Source of the DNA: Ketobacter sp. | Lineage (GTDB): Bacteria; Pseudomonadota; Gammaproteobacteria; Pseudomonadales; Ketobacteraceae | Assembly (NCBI RefSeq): GCF_003671495.1 | Contig: NZ_RCHN01000015.1 | Location: forward strand, 124,001-188,000 | Reading direction: 5' to 3' | Length of the DNA stretch: 64,000 bases | Shown: positions 1 to 7,922 of the stretch, piece by piece | How positions within the stretch are numbered: the first letter of the stretch is position 1 | How the letters are laid out: every line of letters begins with the position of its first letter | Position numbers and translations under genes: made by a program | Notes under the pieces: model-generated | Database searches by the model: none | The model's input: the letters and a program-made list of their open reading frames with translations, nothing else | What the model was told of the DNA's origin: nothing

Positions 1-509
1 TTTTCATAGAAGGTGGACTCGTCATACAGCCGCACAGGCATCTGCAGCGAATTGGAGGTCTTGGCATGGATGAAAACACGGCGACCCTGCAGGGCGGGAT
101 TGACCAGAAAACTGTAGTCGTCATCCCAGATGGGCCGGGTATCAAACGGAAAATCGGTGCCGGTAATGTGCTCCTGTTGCACCTGGCCGTCCTCATCCAC
201 GACATAGAACGCCAGGTAATCTACGGTGGGATAGTGGATCTCAATGATGACATTCTCACCCTCGGCCATCTGGACCAATGGGATCTCAAAAAAGAACCAG
301 TGACCAAAAGGTGAGGAGCCGTAGTTAACCTTGGAGGGTTCGGCGTTACCCCAGTCATAGGCCATAGCGTCCTGAATCGTGGCTAACTGGTCAGAGTCCT
401 CGGCATGGCGAATATCAACGGAAAACGAGGCGTCGGTGCTGCCCTGATGGCTGGCAACCACCACCGGAAAGACAATGGAAAACGATAGCAGCGCCATTAG
501 CCAACGCAT
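1..509 (-). CDS. 7TMR-DISM sensor protein, N-terminal part (runs off the window)
   Basis: The minus strand is open from an ATG at 509 to the window edge, so only about 169 N-terminal residues are visible. They start with a signal peptide (MRWLMALLSFSIVFPVVVAS) and continue into a beta-rich domain containing GHWFFFEIP, IIEIHYPTVDYLAFYVV and GRRVFIHAKTS. That pattern resembles the extracellular 7TMR-DISMED2 domain, which senses ligands outside the inner membrane ahead of seven helices. An AGGGA ribosome-binding site lies about 9 bases upstream of the start. The full-length paralogue in this window (29682-31565) has the same N-terminal type and ends in GGDEF. The output domain of this copy is outside the window, so it could be a GGDEF, kinase or other effector. 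Confidence 0.7.
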   Translation of the reverse strand, partial: MRWLMALLSFSIVFPVVVASHQGSTDASFSVDIRHAEDSDQLATIQDAMAYDWGNAEPSKVNYGSSPFGHWFFFEIPLVQMAEGENVIIEIHYPTVDYLAFYVVDEDGQVQQEHITGTDFPFDTRPIWDDDYSFLVNPALQGRRVFIHAKTSNSLQMPVRLYDESTFYE

Positions 510-725
510 GATGCTGTTCCCTGCCCTGTCCGAATTGAGGGTGGTGCTACCCGCTCTCTGTTGGTCATAGGTCAAATATTTTTCAAAGTAGAGTATTAAG
601 TTATATACCCGATATTCACTTTCTACAACAATTACAAAGAATTAACAGGATTTCATGACAACCAAATTAATTTAGGGGCACTGAGTCTCACCCCCGGCAT
701 GAACCAGTCGACAAGTTGGGGTCAC
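510..725. promoter_or_regulatory. Intergenic region upstream of the DISM sensor gene
   Basis: This is the 5' region of the minus-strand sensor gene. It is AT-rich from about 570 to 680, as expected for a promoter, but I cannot pick -35 and -10 boxes with confidence. No open frame or RNA gene is visible. It lies downstream of the DUF481 gene, whose terminator hairpin bounds it on the right. Confidence 0.35.
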
Positions 726-763
726 AAAAAAAGGCCACCCCGTCTACCGGTCGGTGGCCTTTT
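726..763 (-). terminator. Rho-independent terminator of the DUF481 gene
   Basis: A GGCCACC/GGTGGCC stem extended by A-T pairs is followed on the minus strand by a run of T residues. It sits about 20 bases past the stop codon at 781. The A/T flanks are symmetrical, so it could also act weakly in the other direction. Confidence 0.8.
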
Positions 764-780
764 GCAGGAACGCAGGCTGA

Positions 781-1527
781 TCAGAAGGTGTAGTTCACAC
801 CCACCATGAACTTGCGATCCGAGTTTTTCACGCCTTCAGGCACTTCATCTGTGTGCTTGATTTCATAGGCAACAAAGCCGTGCAGGCTGCCATTGATCTT
901 GACCTTGACGCGGGTGTAGGACTTGGTGACCGTTTTCTCTTCACCGATTTCCGTGCTGAAGTCTTCATCGAACGTGGCGTTTTCACTGATGCGCCACAGA
1001 TAAAGCGCTCCCAGACGCAATACCGCCTCTTCAACTACATCTCCGGTTTCGGTTTCCTTGGATTCACGATAACCAATACCGGCGTCGGCGCTGAGTTCGT
1101 GTTTCTTGCTCATCAGGATGTCGCGACCATAACCGAAGGTGGCGGAAGCCTCGTAATCGTATCCGCTGAAGCGGTCATCGGTGTACTCAAGCAAACCGAA
1201 CAGATAGGAGCTGTCACCGAACTTGTACTCGGCCTTGGCAGAACCAAAGTATTTTTCTGCGGTACGCACCTCTTCCTTGTCGCCGTTGTCATCAACCTGC
1301 TCAGCGGTTTCGTTACTGGCTTCCAGCTTGTAAATGTTGCGCCAGACTTCCCCATTCCGGGTTGCGGTGCTCCGAAAATCCAGATTGGTGCTTTCGGTGT
1401 TGCCGGAGCTGTCGATGTAACTCAGGCTGGCTTCGCCTTTCCACAGCTTGTCTTCTTCTGCTTCCTCCGCAACCACCGCGGTGAAAGGTGCAATGGCCAA
1501 CGCCAAAAGAGTGATTTTTGCTTTCAT
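781..1527 (-). CDS. DUF481 (YdiY-like) outer membrane protein
   Basis: This is a 248-residue predicted outer membrane beta-barrel. A signal peptide (MKAKITLLALAIAPFTAVVA) is followed by an acidic mature start and WKGEASLSYIDSSGNTES, typical of the DUF481/YdiY family. The chain has alternating beta-strand character and ends in an aromatic residue (VGVNYTF), as many barrel proteins do. The start is the ATG at 1527, because AGGGGA lies 9 bases upstream; an in-frame TTG at 1551 lies inside the upstream hairpin and is less likely. It follows the OmpA-family gene in the same direction, with a hairpin between them, and has its own terminator. Family members have been linked to salt or acid stress, but the function here is unknown. 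Confidence 0.8.
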   Translation of the reverse strand: MKAKITLLALAIAPFTAVVAEEAEEDKLWKGEASLSYIDSSGNTESTNLDFRSTATRNGEVWRNIYKLEASNETAEQVDDNGDKEEVRTAEKYFGSAKAEYKFGDSSYLFGLLEYTDDRFSGYDYEASATFGYGRDILMSKKHELSADAGIGYRESKETETGDVVEEAVLRLGALYLWRISENATFDEDFSTEIGEEKTVTKSYTRVKVKINGSLHGFVAYEIKHTDEVPEGVKNSDRKFMVGVNYTF

Positions 1528-1551
1528 ATTTGTGTATCCCCTAAAATGCAA

Positions 1552-1574
1552 ATGCCGGCGCGGGGCGCCGGCAT
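1552..1574 (-). terminator. Intercistronic hairpin between the OmpA-family and DUF481 genes
   Basis: A perfect 9-bp stem (ATGCCGGCG/CGCCGGCAT, loop of 5) lies just after the OmpA-family stop. On the minus strand it is followed by TTTGCATTTT, an imperfect T tract. It could be a partial terminator, or an RNA-stabilising hairpin that sets the ratio of the two outer membrane proteins. Confidence 0.6.
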
Positions 1575-1588
1575 GAAACCAGACTGCT

Positions 1589-2683
1589 TTACTGCATCAC
1601 TTCCTTCTGCATCACCGCCACTACTCGACGGTTTTGCTTGCGGCCATCCGCTGTATCGTTGGTCGCGATTGGGTTTTCCTCACCATAACCCACTGCAGTG
1701 ATACGCTCTTCCGCTACACCGAAGCGCTTGACCAGAGCACGCTTCACAGAGTCCGCCCGCTTCTGGGACAGTGTTTTGTTGTAAGCTGCGGCGCCCTGGC
1801 TATCGGTATGACCTTCGATTTCCACTTCCAGGTCAGTGTGCTTGTTGAGGAAGTCCGCCACTTTCTTCAGCTCAGGATCGTACTGGCTCTGAATCACATC
1901 AGAGTTGGTGGGGAAGTTGATTTTCAGCTCAATGCTTTCCACGGTTACGGTTTGTACCTTGCCGACACAGCCTTTTTCGTCCACGGTGGCACCGGCTTCG
2001 GTGTTAGGGCACTGATCTTTGTCATCGGTCACGCCATCGCCATCGGAATCCAGCGGGCAACCGGTTGCATCCACCTTGACGCCCGCTGCTGTACCGGGGC
2101 ACTGATCTTTGTCATCAGTCACGCCATCACCGTCGGAATCAACCGGTGCGGCTACAACGACTTCTTTCTTGGGCTCCGGTTTGCTTTCACCACCGAAGGC
2201 GTAGCTGATGCCCAGGGTCGTCATCAGATCGGTGTCGTTATCATCAACCCCGTAAATGCCACGCAGGTCCCAGCGCGCAGACCAGGCTTCAGAGAAATTG
2301 AAACGCAGACCACCGCCCAGATTCACTTGGGTTTCGCCTTCGTCCGCATCACCTCTTTCAAAATCGGCGTGGCCAATTCCGGCGCCCAGATACGGCTGTA
2401 CGGTACCGTCTTTGCTGAAGTAATACAGTCCGTCCAGTTTGTACTGAGTCAGGTCAACACCTTGATCTGCGTCGTTGCGGAATGCCGCCACTTCCGCCGC
2501 CCAGTTGGGGCCAAAACGGTATTCCAGGCCCAGACCAAAACCATCCGCTTCGTCAGGCAGGCGGTCGTTATCGAATTTGATGTACGAAACCGCTGGGTTG
2601 ATTACGATTTGCCCTTCCTTGTTTTCCGCCAGCGCGTGGCCAGCCAGCAGGCAGAGTGACACAGGCAGTATGATTCGCTTCAT
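1589..2683 (-). CDS. OmpA-family outer membrane protein with thrombospondin type 3 repeats (OprF-like)
   Basis: This 364-residue protein anchors the outer membrane to peptidoglycan. A signal peptide ends at ALA (residues 17-19). An eight-stranded barrel domain spans about 25-165. Two calcium-binding type 3 repeats (DSDGDGVTDDKDQCP, near 182 and 212) carry paired cysteines. An OmpA C-terminal peptidoglycan-binding domain spans about 250-360, with INFPTNSDVI, GHTDSQG (291-297) and QNRRV. This is the OprF/OmpA layout. A strong AAGGGGAAAG ribosome-binding site precedes the ATG at 2683. It is transcribed towards the DUF481 gene. Ordinary structural porin roles are likely; pore specificity cannot be read from sequence. 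Confidence 0.92.
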   Translation of the reverse strand: MKRIILPVSLCLLAGHALAENKEGQIVINPAVSYIKFDNDRLPDEADGFGLGLEYRFGPNWAAEVAAFRNDADQGVDLTQYKLDGLYYFSKDGTVQPYLGAGIGHADFERGDADEGETQVNLGGGLRFNFSEAWSARWDLRGIYGVDDNDTDLMTTLGISYAFGGESKPEPKKEVVVAAPVDSDGDGVTDDKDQCPGTAAGVKVDATGCPLDSDGDGVTDDKDQCPNTEAGATVDEKGCVGKVQTVTVESIELKINFPTNSDVIQSQYDPELKKVADFLNKHTDLEVEIEGHTDSQGAAAYNKTLSQKRADSVKRALVKRFGVAEERITAVGYGEENPIATNDTADGRKQNRRVVAVMQKEVMQ

Positions 2684-2755
2684 GATCTTTCCCCTTTATC
2701 CTATTGATGAAGCGCATACTATCGGGGTTTTTTTCAATTCTCCAGTGTGTACAAA

Positions 2756-2786
2756 CAAAAAAGGCCGCGATTCACACCGCAGCCCT
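2756..2786 (-). terminator. Rho-independent terminator of the HpaB/AbfD-like gene
   Basis: On the minus strand GGCTGCG pairs with CGCGGCC (one G-T pair) around an 8-base loop, then runs into six T residues. It lies 28 bases beyond the stop of the gene ending at 2814 and insulates it from the OmpA-family gene. Confidence 0.75.
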
Positions 2787-2813
2787 TCAGGGTGAACGTT
2801 ATTTAACTAAAAG

Positions 2814-4328
2814 TTAATCAACCTGCTTAATACCCGCCAGTTTTTTCGCATGCCATTTCTTTTTCTCCACATCCATACCCCGCAGGATCTGGATTCTCTG
2901 GGCCTGGGGCGAGCCGGCACCATGCAATGATTCGGTGAGATATCCCACGGCATTGCGGCCCAGCGTCATGTTTTCAATCAGGCGCAGAATCTTCACCCGG
3001 TCGGCGGTGGGGATGTCTTCACGGCCTTTGAAGTACTTGTCCAACAGTGCCCCGGTGTCCTTGGATTCGAAATCCTGTTGGGAAGGCAGGGTCACCATCA
3101 AACCTCCGGCCAGATCCTGCGCCAGACGCGAAATTTCATAAGGGAAGCGCGTGACATTGTGCTTGCAGACGTTGGCCAGCATGGAGTCGTTGATCCAGGC
3201 ACCGGAGGGCAACGGTTTTGACTCATGGGCTGACGCAATACTGGAGGAATAGATGGTCTCATTCAGGTGAGTCATTTCCACCAGTTTGTCACGAATGTGG
3301 GAGACCTTCTCCAGGCCGTTGTATTCTGCGATGGTGGCCGCGGCCCCCACCATGACATCACCCAGGCCGGTTTTGCACACGTAGCTGGCGCGATGGTAGG
3401 ACGTGAAGCGTTCCACCATGGGCGCTGCGAATTCGTATTCACCATCCATGAAAATGTGATCCCAGGGAATGAACACGTTATCAAACACTGCCAAGACTTC
3501 CTGGCCGGCGTACTGGGCATTGCCCTTGTCCACATCCCCCAGCTCCATGGCCCGGGTGTCGCAGGACTGGCGACCATAAATGTAGGTGATTCCCTCCGCC
3601 TGCAGGGGAATGGCACCGATGATGGCGAAATCCCGATCCTGGTCACTCAGGCGCATGGTGGGCAGCACCATGATCCAGTGGGAATTGAGGCCGCCCGTCA
3701 TATGGGCCTTGGCACCGCTGACGAAAACGCCGTTTTCATTGCGCCCGGTGACGCGCATGAACAGATCCTGATCTGCCTGTTCATGAGGCGCTTTACTGCG
3801 ATCCCCTTTGGGGTCGGTCATGCCGGCAGCGATGATCTGATTATGTTTTTGCAGGCGTTCCAGGAACTTCAGGAAGCGCTGGTGATATTGGGTACCGTGG
3901 GCTTCATCTATATCATAGGTGATGGAGTGCATGACACTGATGGAATCCAGGCCGGCACAACGCTGGAAACAGGTGCCGGTGATCTGGCCCATCTTGCGCT
4001 GCATCCGGTTCTTCAACACCAGGTCTTGAGCGCTGTGGGGAATGTGCAGAAAGCGGTTGATCTGCTCACCACTGAGGTGGCTTTTGGCACTGGCCAGCTC
4101 AGGTTCCGCCGTGGCCAGGTCGTAGGTGGCTTTCAGTGCGTTGATCGAGGGCCAGATCATGGGGTGGTCTACGGGCTCGGCGATCTCTTCCCCGAACAGA
4201 TACACCTTCAGATTACGACCCCGCAGACTGGCTACGTAATCGTCCCCGGTCACGATGGGAGTGAACTGCTGCCACACATCATCCGCCGAGTACTGTGACC
4301 GTAATTTTTGCTGCACCATATCATTCAT
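2814..4328 (-). CDS. 4-hydroxyphenylacetate 3-hydroxylase superfamily protein, 4-hydroxybutyryl-CoA dehydratase (AbfD)-like
   Basis: This 504-residue flavin-fold enzyme belongs to the HpaB superfamily. HpaB proper is a flavin-dependent phenol hydroxylase, while AbfD is a [4Fe-4S]/FAD dehydratase and vinylacetyl-CoA isomerase. Here GTCFQRCAGLD gives C120 and C124, and SYHRASYVCKTGLGD gives H312 and C318. In AbfD the cluster is held by Cys99, Cys103, His292 and Cys299, so all four ligands appear to be kept, although the His-to-Cys distance is one residue shorter. This favours an AbfD-like CoA enzyme over a hydroxylase. An AGAGGG site lies 9 bases before the ATG. The gene stands alone with its own terminator, so substrate is not given by context; the crotonase and SDR nearby may be related. 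Confidence 0.7.
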   Translation of the reverse strand: MNDMVQQKLRSQYSADDVWQQFTPIVTGDDYVASLRGRNLKVYLFGEEIAEPVDHPMIWPSINALKATYDLATAEPELASAKSHLSGEQINRFLHIPHSAQDLVLKNRMQRKMGQITGTCFQRCAGLDSISVMHSITYDIDEAHGTQYHQRFLKFLERLQKHNQIIAAGMTDPKGDRSKAPHEQADQDLFMRVTGRNENGVFVSGAKAHMTGGLNSHWIMVLPTMRLSDQDRDFAIIGAIPLQAEGITYIYGRQSCDTRAMELGDVDKGNAQYAGQEVLAVFDNVFIPWDHIFMDGEYEFAAPMVERFTSYHRASYVCKTGLGDVMVGAAATIAEYNGLEKVSHIRDKLVEMTHLNETIYSSSIASAHESKPLPSGAWINDSMLANVCKHNVTRFPYEISRLAQDLAGGLMVTLPSQQDFESKDTGALLDKYFKGREDIPTADRVKILRLIENMTLGRNAVGYLTESLHGAGSPQAQRIQILRGMDVEKKKWHAKKLAGIKQVD

Positions 4329-4486
4329 GGCTACATCCCTCTCTCAAAGAACTAACGTATACAAATACCGAAATTATTGTAGAGTCACTGCCGGACTTAT
4401 GGGCCAATCAATGACTGCGTGGTCAGCGATATTAACACCGGAGCGGAGGGATGTCGCCCCATTTGCTGAACAGGGTAGGTGGGATT

Positions 4487-4525
4487 GAAAGCGGTTCACC
4501 GGAGCCCGTCCGGCACACCGCTTTC
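4487..4525. repeat. Long imperfect hairpin downstream of the 113-residue protein gene
   Basis: The arms GAAAGCGGT and ACCGCTTTC enclose a second small stem (CCGGA/TCCGG). There is no T tract on either strand, so it is not a classical terminator. It may mark the 3' end of the minus-strand transcript starting at 4886. Confidence 0.4.
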
Positions 4526-4544
4526 CGGGGGGATGGAGGCTAGC

Positions 4545-4886
4545 CTAGTTAGGCTCTCCAACCGTTTCCGCTTCGAGGGTCGTGCGATACTTCTGCGCCA
4601 GCCGAATGAACTTGGGCGTCAACCCGGCATCCTCGTATATGGGATCGCCATACTCATCCTGGGTGACTTCTTTACCCGCTTCATAGGGGAAAGATTGGCT
4701 CAACTCACCCAATGCAAAACACAACAGATCCGTGAGAATTTGTTCCTCGGAACAATCCGGATACATCTCCTTGAGTGCAAGCACCTGAGCGGCTTCTTTC
4801 AGTGGAAGGTTGATGGAAAACTGCTGACGAGTGCGCTCACCTTTGTTGGCTTTTTCCCAGTGCGCGACCAATTCCTGAATTTGCAT
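4545..4886 (-). CDS. Conserved hypothetical protein of 113 residues
   Basis: This is a small soluble acidic protein without signal peptide or membrane segment. It begins MQIQELVAHWEKANKG and carries RQQFSINLPLKEAAQVLAL followed by YPDCSEEQILTDLLCFALGEL. That looks like a short beta strand and two helices, in the manner of ribbon-helix-helix or related small regulators. The tail GDPIYEDAGLTPKFIRLAQ resembles a family in pseudomonads and relatives that databases label, without good evidence, as a type 1 pili tip component. GGGAG sits 7 bases upstream of the ATG. It is transcribed divergently from the crotonase gene. Function unknown. Confidence 0.6.
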   Translation of the reverse strand: MQIQELVAHWEKANKGERTRQQFSINLPLKEAAQVLALKEMYPDCSEEQILTDLLCFALGELSQSFPYEAGKEVTQDEYGDPIYEDAGLTPKFIRLAQKYRTTLEAETVGEPN

Positions 4887-5080
4887 GATTGTCTCCCGAA
4901 CCTTACTTCGACAATTTCAGTTTAGCCCGAAAAACAAAGACCTTTCAGGTAATTTTGCCATTAATTGTTAAAGAATTTTAAAATGCCATGAGTTTGTGCA
5001 GAACTGCCGGGCAATTCGTGAGCCTGCCCACAATTAATGCACTTTCCCCTTACGGCTCACGTTATAACGAGACAACGTTC

Positions 5081-5854
5081 ATGACGATCAGAATAGAAAA
5101 GCAGGATGCCATCACCACCATCGTTCTGGATCGCACCCAGGTACGCAACGCCGTGGATCGCACCACTGCCCAGGCACTGGCGGACGCCTTCCGCGCGTTT
5201 GAAAACGATGCGGACGCCAGTGTCGCTGTGTTGGTGGGGGAACACACTTTTTGTGCCGGAGCGGATTTGAAAGCGGTCTCGTCCGGCAGTGGCAGTAACC
5301 GCCTGGAACCCGACGGCGATGGCCCCATGGGCCCAAGCCGCATGCTGCTGTCAAAACCGGTGATCGCCGCCATCGAAGGCCATGCGGTGGCCGGTGGCCT
5401 GGAGCTGGCGTTGTGGTGTGATATGCGGGTGGCCGCCGACAATGCCACCCTGGGGGTGTTCTGTCGCCGTTTTGGGGTGCCATTGATTGACGGCGGCACC
5501 GTACGCCTGCCCCGCCTGATTGGCATGAGCCGCGCACTGGACCTGATTCTCACCGGTCGAGCCGTGAGCGCGCAGGAGGCGTTGGCGATGGGGCTGGTCA
5601 ACCGCATCTGCGCCCCCGGAGCCGCCCGCGCCACCGCTGAGCAGCTGGCACACGAGATCAGCCGCTTTCCCCAATTGTGTATGCGCCATGATCGCCTGAG
5701 CGCCTACCAGCAATGGGATCTGGATCTGCCCGCTGCCCTGCGCAACGAGTTCGAACTGGGCCTGCAGACCATCGCCAGCGGAGAAACCGTGGCCGGTGCC
5801 ACCCGCTTCCGGGAGGGCAAGGGGCGCCACGGTGAATTTGACGGGGAATCCTGA
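5081..5854 (+). CDS. Crotonase / enoyl-CoA hydratase family protein
   Basis: This 257-residue crotonase-fold protein should act on an acyl-CoA thioester. The oxyanion-hole segments TFCAGADLK (about 56-64) and EGHAVAGGLELALWCD (99-114) are present, and so is the first catalytic glutamate (E108). The second glutamate of classical hydratases would fall about 20 residues later, but the sequence there is GVFCRRFGVPLIDGGTVRLPR, with cysteine and arginines instead. This subgroup may therefore not be a true hydratase, despite common annotation. The start is the ATG at 5081; upstream in-frame codons encode an unconvincing N-terminus. It is followed by an SDR gene after 114 bases, which suggests a shared lipid-related role. 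Confidence 0.85.
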   Translation: MTIRIEKQDAITTIVLDRTQVRNAVDRTTAQALADAFRAFENDADASVAVLVGEHTFCAGADLKAVSSGSGSNRLEPDGDGPMGPSRMLLSKPVIAAIEGHAVAGGLELALWCDMRVAADNATLGVFCRRFGVPLIDGGTVRLPRLIGMSRALDLILTGRAVSAQEALAMGLVNRICAPGAARATAEQLAHEISRFPQLCMRHDRLSAYQQWDLDLPAALRNEFELGLQTIASGETVAGATRFREGKGRHGEFDGES

Positions 5855-5968
5855 TCCAGCTGGCCTCCCCCCACCCACCCCGGAACGGCTCAGACTGCGG
5901 CTGGTCATTGGATATTGCCATTGAAGCGGATACCATAGCCAGATCAACGACTTGCTTGGGAATGAGAT

Positions 5969-6760
5969 ATGGCATTAACCACGGCTCTGGTGACCGGCGC
6001 TTCCAGTGGGATTGGCTACGAGATCAGTAAACTGCTGGCTGAGCAGGGACACGATCTGGTATTGGTGGCGCGGCGGGAAGACCGCCTGAAGCAATTGGCA
6101 CGCTACCTGGAAAAAGAGTTTGATATCACTGCCCATGTGATTCCGGTGGACCTCACGGACCTGGAAGACATCGACCGGCTCTATATCACTTTGGAACAGG
6201 AAAACATTCCGGTGGACATTCTGGTGAACAACGCGGGCCTCGGCCACTGGGGACCATTCACCGCCAACGACACCCAAAAGGAACTGGAAATGATTCAGGT
6301 GAACGTGATGGCGCTCACCTATCTCAGCAAGCTGTTTGCCACAGATATGGTGAAGCGGGGGTTGGGTAAAATTCTCAACATCGCGTCTATTTCGGGTTTT
6401 ACGCCGGGCCCGTACATGGCCACCTATAACGCCAGTAAAGCGTTTGTGGTTTCCTTCAGTGAGGCCCTTAACGCGGAACTTAAGGGCACCGGGGTGAGCG
6501 TCACCGTCAGCTGCCCGGGACCGGCGGCATCGGAATTCCACCAGCAGGCCGGCACCTCGGGATCGTTTTTCCTCAAGCTGATGCCAATGATGAGCTCCGG
6601 TCAGGTGGCGCGGGCGTCACTGGCTGCCATGAACAAACGCAAGACACTGGTGGTGCCGGGCACCATCAACTGGTTAATCAGCGTGGCCCCGCGGGTGGTT
6701 CCAATTCGGGTGATGTTGTTTGTGTTGAAACATCTGATGCGGCCCAGAGGCCAGCACTGA
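5969..6760 (+). CDS. Short-chain dehydrogenase/reductase (SDR) family protein
   Basis: This 263-residue classical SDR oxidises or reduces a hydroxyl/keto group with NAD(P). The nucleotide motif TGASSGIG (9-16), NNAG (87-90) and catalytic S140, Y153 and K157 (YNASK) are all visible. Arginines after the second beta strand (VARREDRL) favour NADP. The C-terminal part has a hydrophobic stretch and a basic tail (LFVLKHLMRPRGQH), as in SDRs that associate with membranes or act on acyl chains. GGGAATGAG precedes the ATG. It lies downstream of the crotonase in the same direction. The substrate is not identifiable from sequence. Confidence 0.88.
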   Translation: MALTTALVTGASSGIGYEISKLLAEQGHDLVLVARREDRLKQLARYLEKEFDITAHVIPVDLTDLEDIDRLYITLEQENIPVDILVNNAGLGHWGPFTANDTQKELEMIQVNVMALTYLSKLFATDMVKRGLGKILNIASISGFTPGPYMATYNASKAFVVSFSEALNAELKGTGVSVTVSCPGPAASEFHQQAGTSGSFFLKLMPMMSSGQVARASLAAMNKRKTLVVPGTINWLISVAPRVVPIRVMLFVLKHLMRPRGQH

Positions 6761-6819
6761 GTCAGAGACGGGCATTAAACCAAAGGCAGGCGTTGACTGG
6801 ATGACGGGGTCTGACCGGC

Positions 6820-7803
6820 TCAGGTACGGACTTCAATGCGGTTGCGGCCGTTGTGCTTGGCCAGGTAGAGCGCCTCATCCGCGGCTTCGATTACCTGTTC
6901 CAACGACTGGTTTTCCGTCAGGGGTGACACGCCCACCGAAATGGTGACAGCGGGCAATTCCACGCCCTGCTCTGCTGAAACCCGGCAGTTGGCCACAGCC
7001 TTGCGCAAACGCTCAGCCACCGCTTTGGCCTGGGCGATCGGCGTGCACGGCAACAGGACCATGAATTCCTCGCCGCCATAACGGGCCAGCATATCGCTGG
7101 GCCGCAGGCTTTTGCGCATGATACGGGCCACCATCTGCAACACCAGATCACCGGATTTGTGGCCATAGGTGTCGTTGAACTTTTTAAAGTGGTCCACGTC
7201 CAGCATCAACACCGCCAACGGCATTCGCTCTGCCAACTCATGGCCTTTCAGATTGTCCAGCATGCCCTGCAACCAACGCCGATTATGCACTCCGGTGAGC
7301 GCATCCACATTGGCCGCCTGTTCCTGTTCTTTCTCCCGCGATTTGGACACCGCCACAATATCGTTGCCGGTACGCAATCGGTTGGAAAGAAAGTACAGCA
7401 GGTTTCGACATAAGCTATGGGAGGAATCGATCAACTGCCAAAGGGTGTCTTTCTCGATCACCACCACTTCACAGGGTTCAGTGGCCTGCACATAGGCGGA
7501 GGGATTGCGGCCATCGAATACCGACATCTCCCCAATGCACTCACCACTCCCCAGCTCCACCAGGGGCGTTGCATCCAGACTTTCCAGCGTCACTGCGACC
7601 CGGCCAGACAACAACAGATACATATTGTCATTGCGATACTCAGGGCGCAGCAGCACTTCGCCGGTGGTAAGCAGTTCTTTGCGACATTGATTCAACAATG
7701 GCCGGATACGCTTGAGGTCCACCTCATCGAAGATTCTGAATAATCTGAACTGGGCATCAGAAACCATTTCGCCCGTCTGTACTGTATTTGACGTTAATGC
7801 CAT
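6820..7803 (-). CDS. Diguanylate cyclase with N-terminal cyclic-nucleotide-binding domain
   Basis: This 327-residue cytoplasmic protein joins a cNMP-binding-type sensor (about 15-140, with GECIGEMSVFDGRNPSAYV as the phosphate-binding-like segment) to a GGDEF domain (about 165-327). The active site is GGEEF (243-247), preceded by an intact RxxD inhibitory site (RPSD, 234-237), so it should make c-di-GMP and be feedback-inhibited. The sensor lacks the arginine expected for tight cAMP binding (N-P-S-A instead of R-x-A), so its ligand is uncertain. The start is the ATG at 7803; an in-frame TTG at 7818 is possible and neither has a strong ribosome-binding site. It lies downstream of the hybrid kinase gene on the same strand, after a gap of about 120 bases. 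Confidence 0.88.
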   Translation of the reverse strand: MALTSNTVQTGEMVSDAQFRLFRIFDEVDLKRIRPLLNQCRKELLTTGEVLLRPEYRNDNMYLLLSGRVAVTLESLDATPLVELGSGECIGEMSVFDGRNPSAYVQATEPCEVVVIEKDTLWQLIDSSHSLCRNLLYFLSNRLRTGNDIVAVSKSREKEQEQAANVDALTGVHNRRWLQGMLDNLKGHELAERMPLAVLMLDVDHFKKFNDTYGHKSGDLVLQMVARIMRKSLRPSDMLARYGGEEFMVLLPCTPIAQAKAVAERLRKAVANCRVSAEQGVELPAVTISVGVSPLTENQSLEQVIEAADEALYLAKHNGRNRIEVRT

Positions 7804-7922
7804 AACGACCACATTCAATCTGGAACACTAAAATAGTTGTCCCCAATTACCGTTCGCGCAACCTAAATTCCGCTCTTATGGTCAATTTTACGCGGAAGTG
7901 AGCATTCTGTTTGATAACCAGA

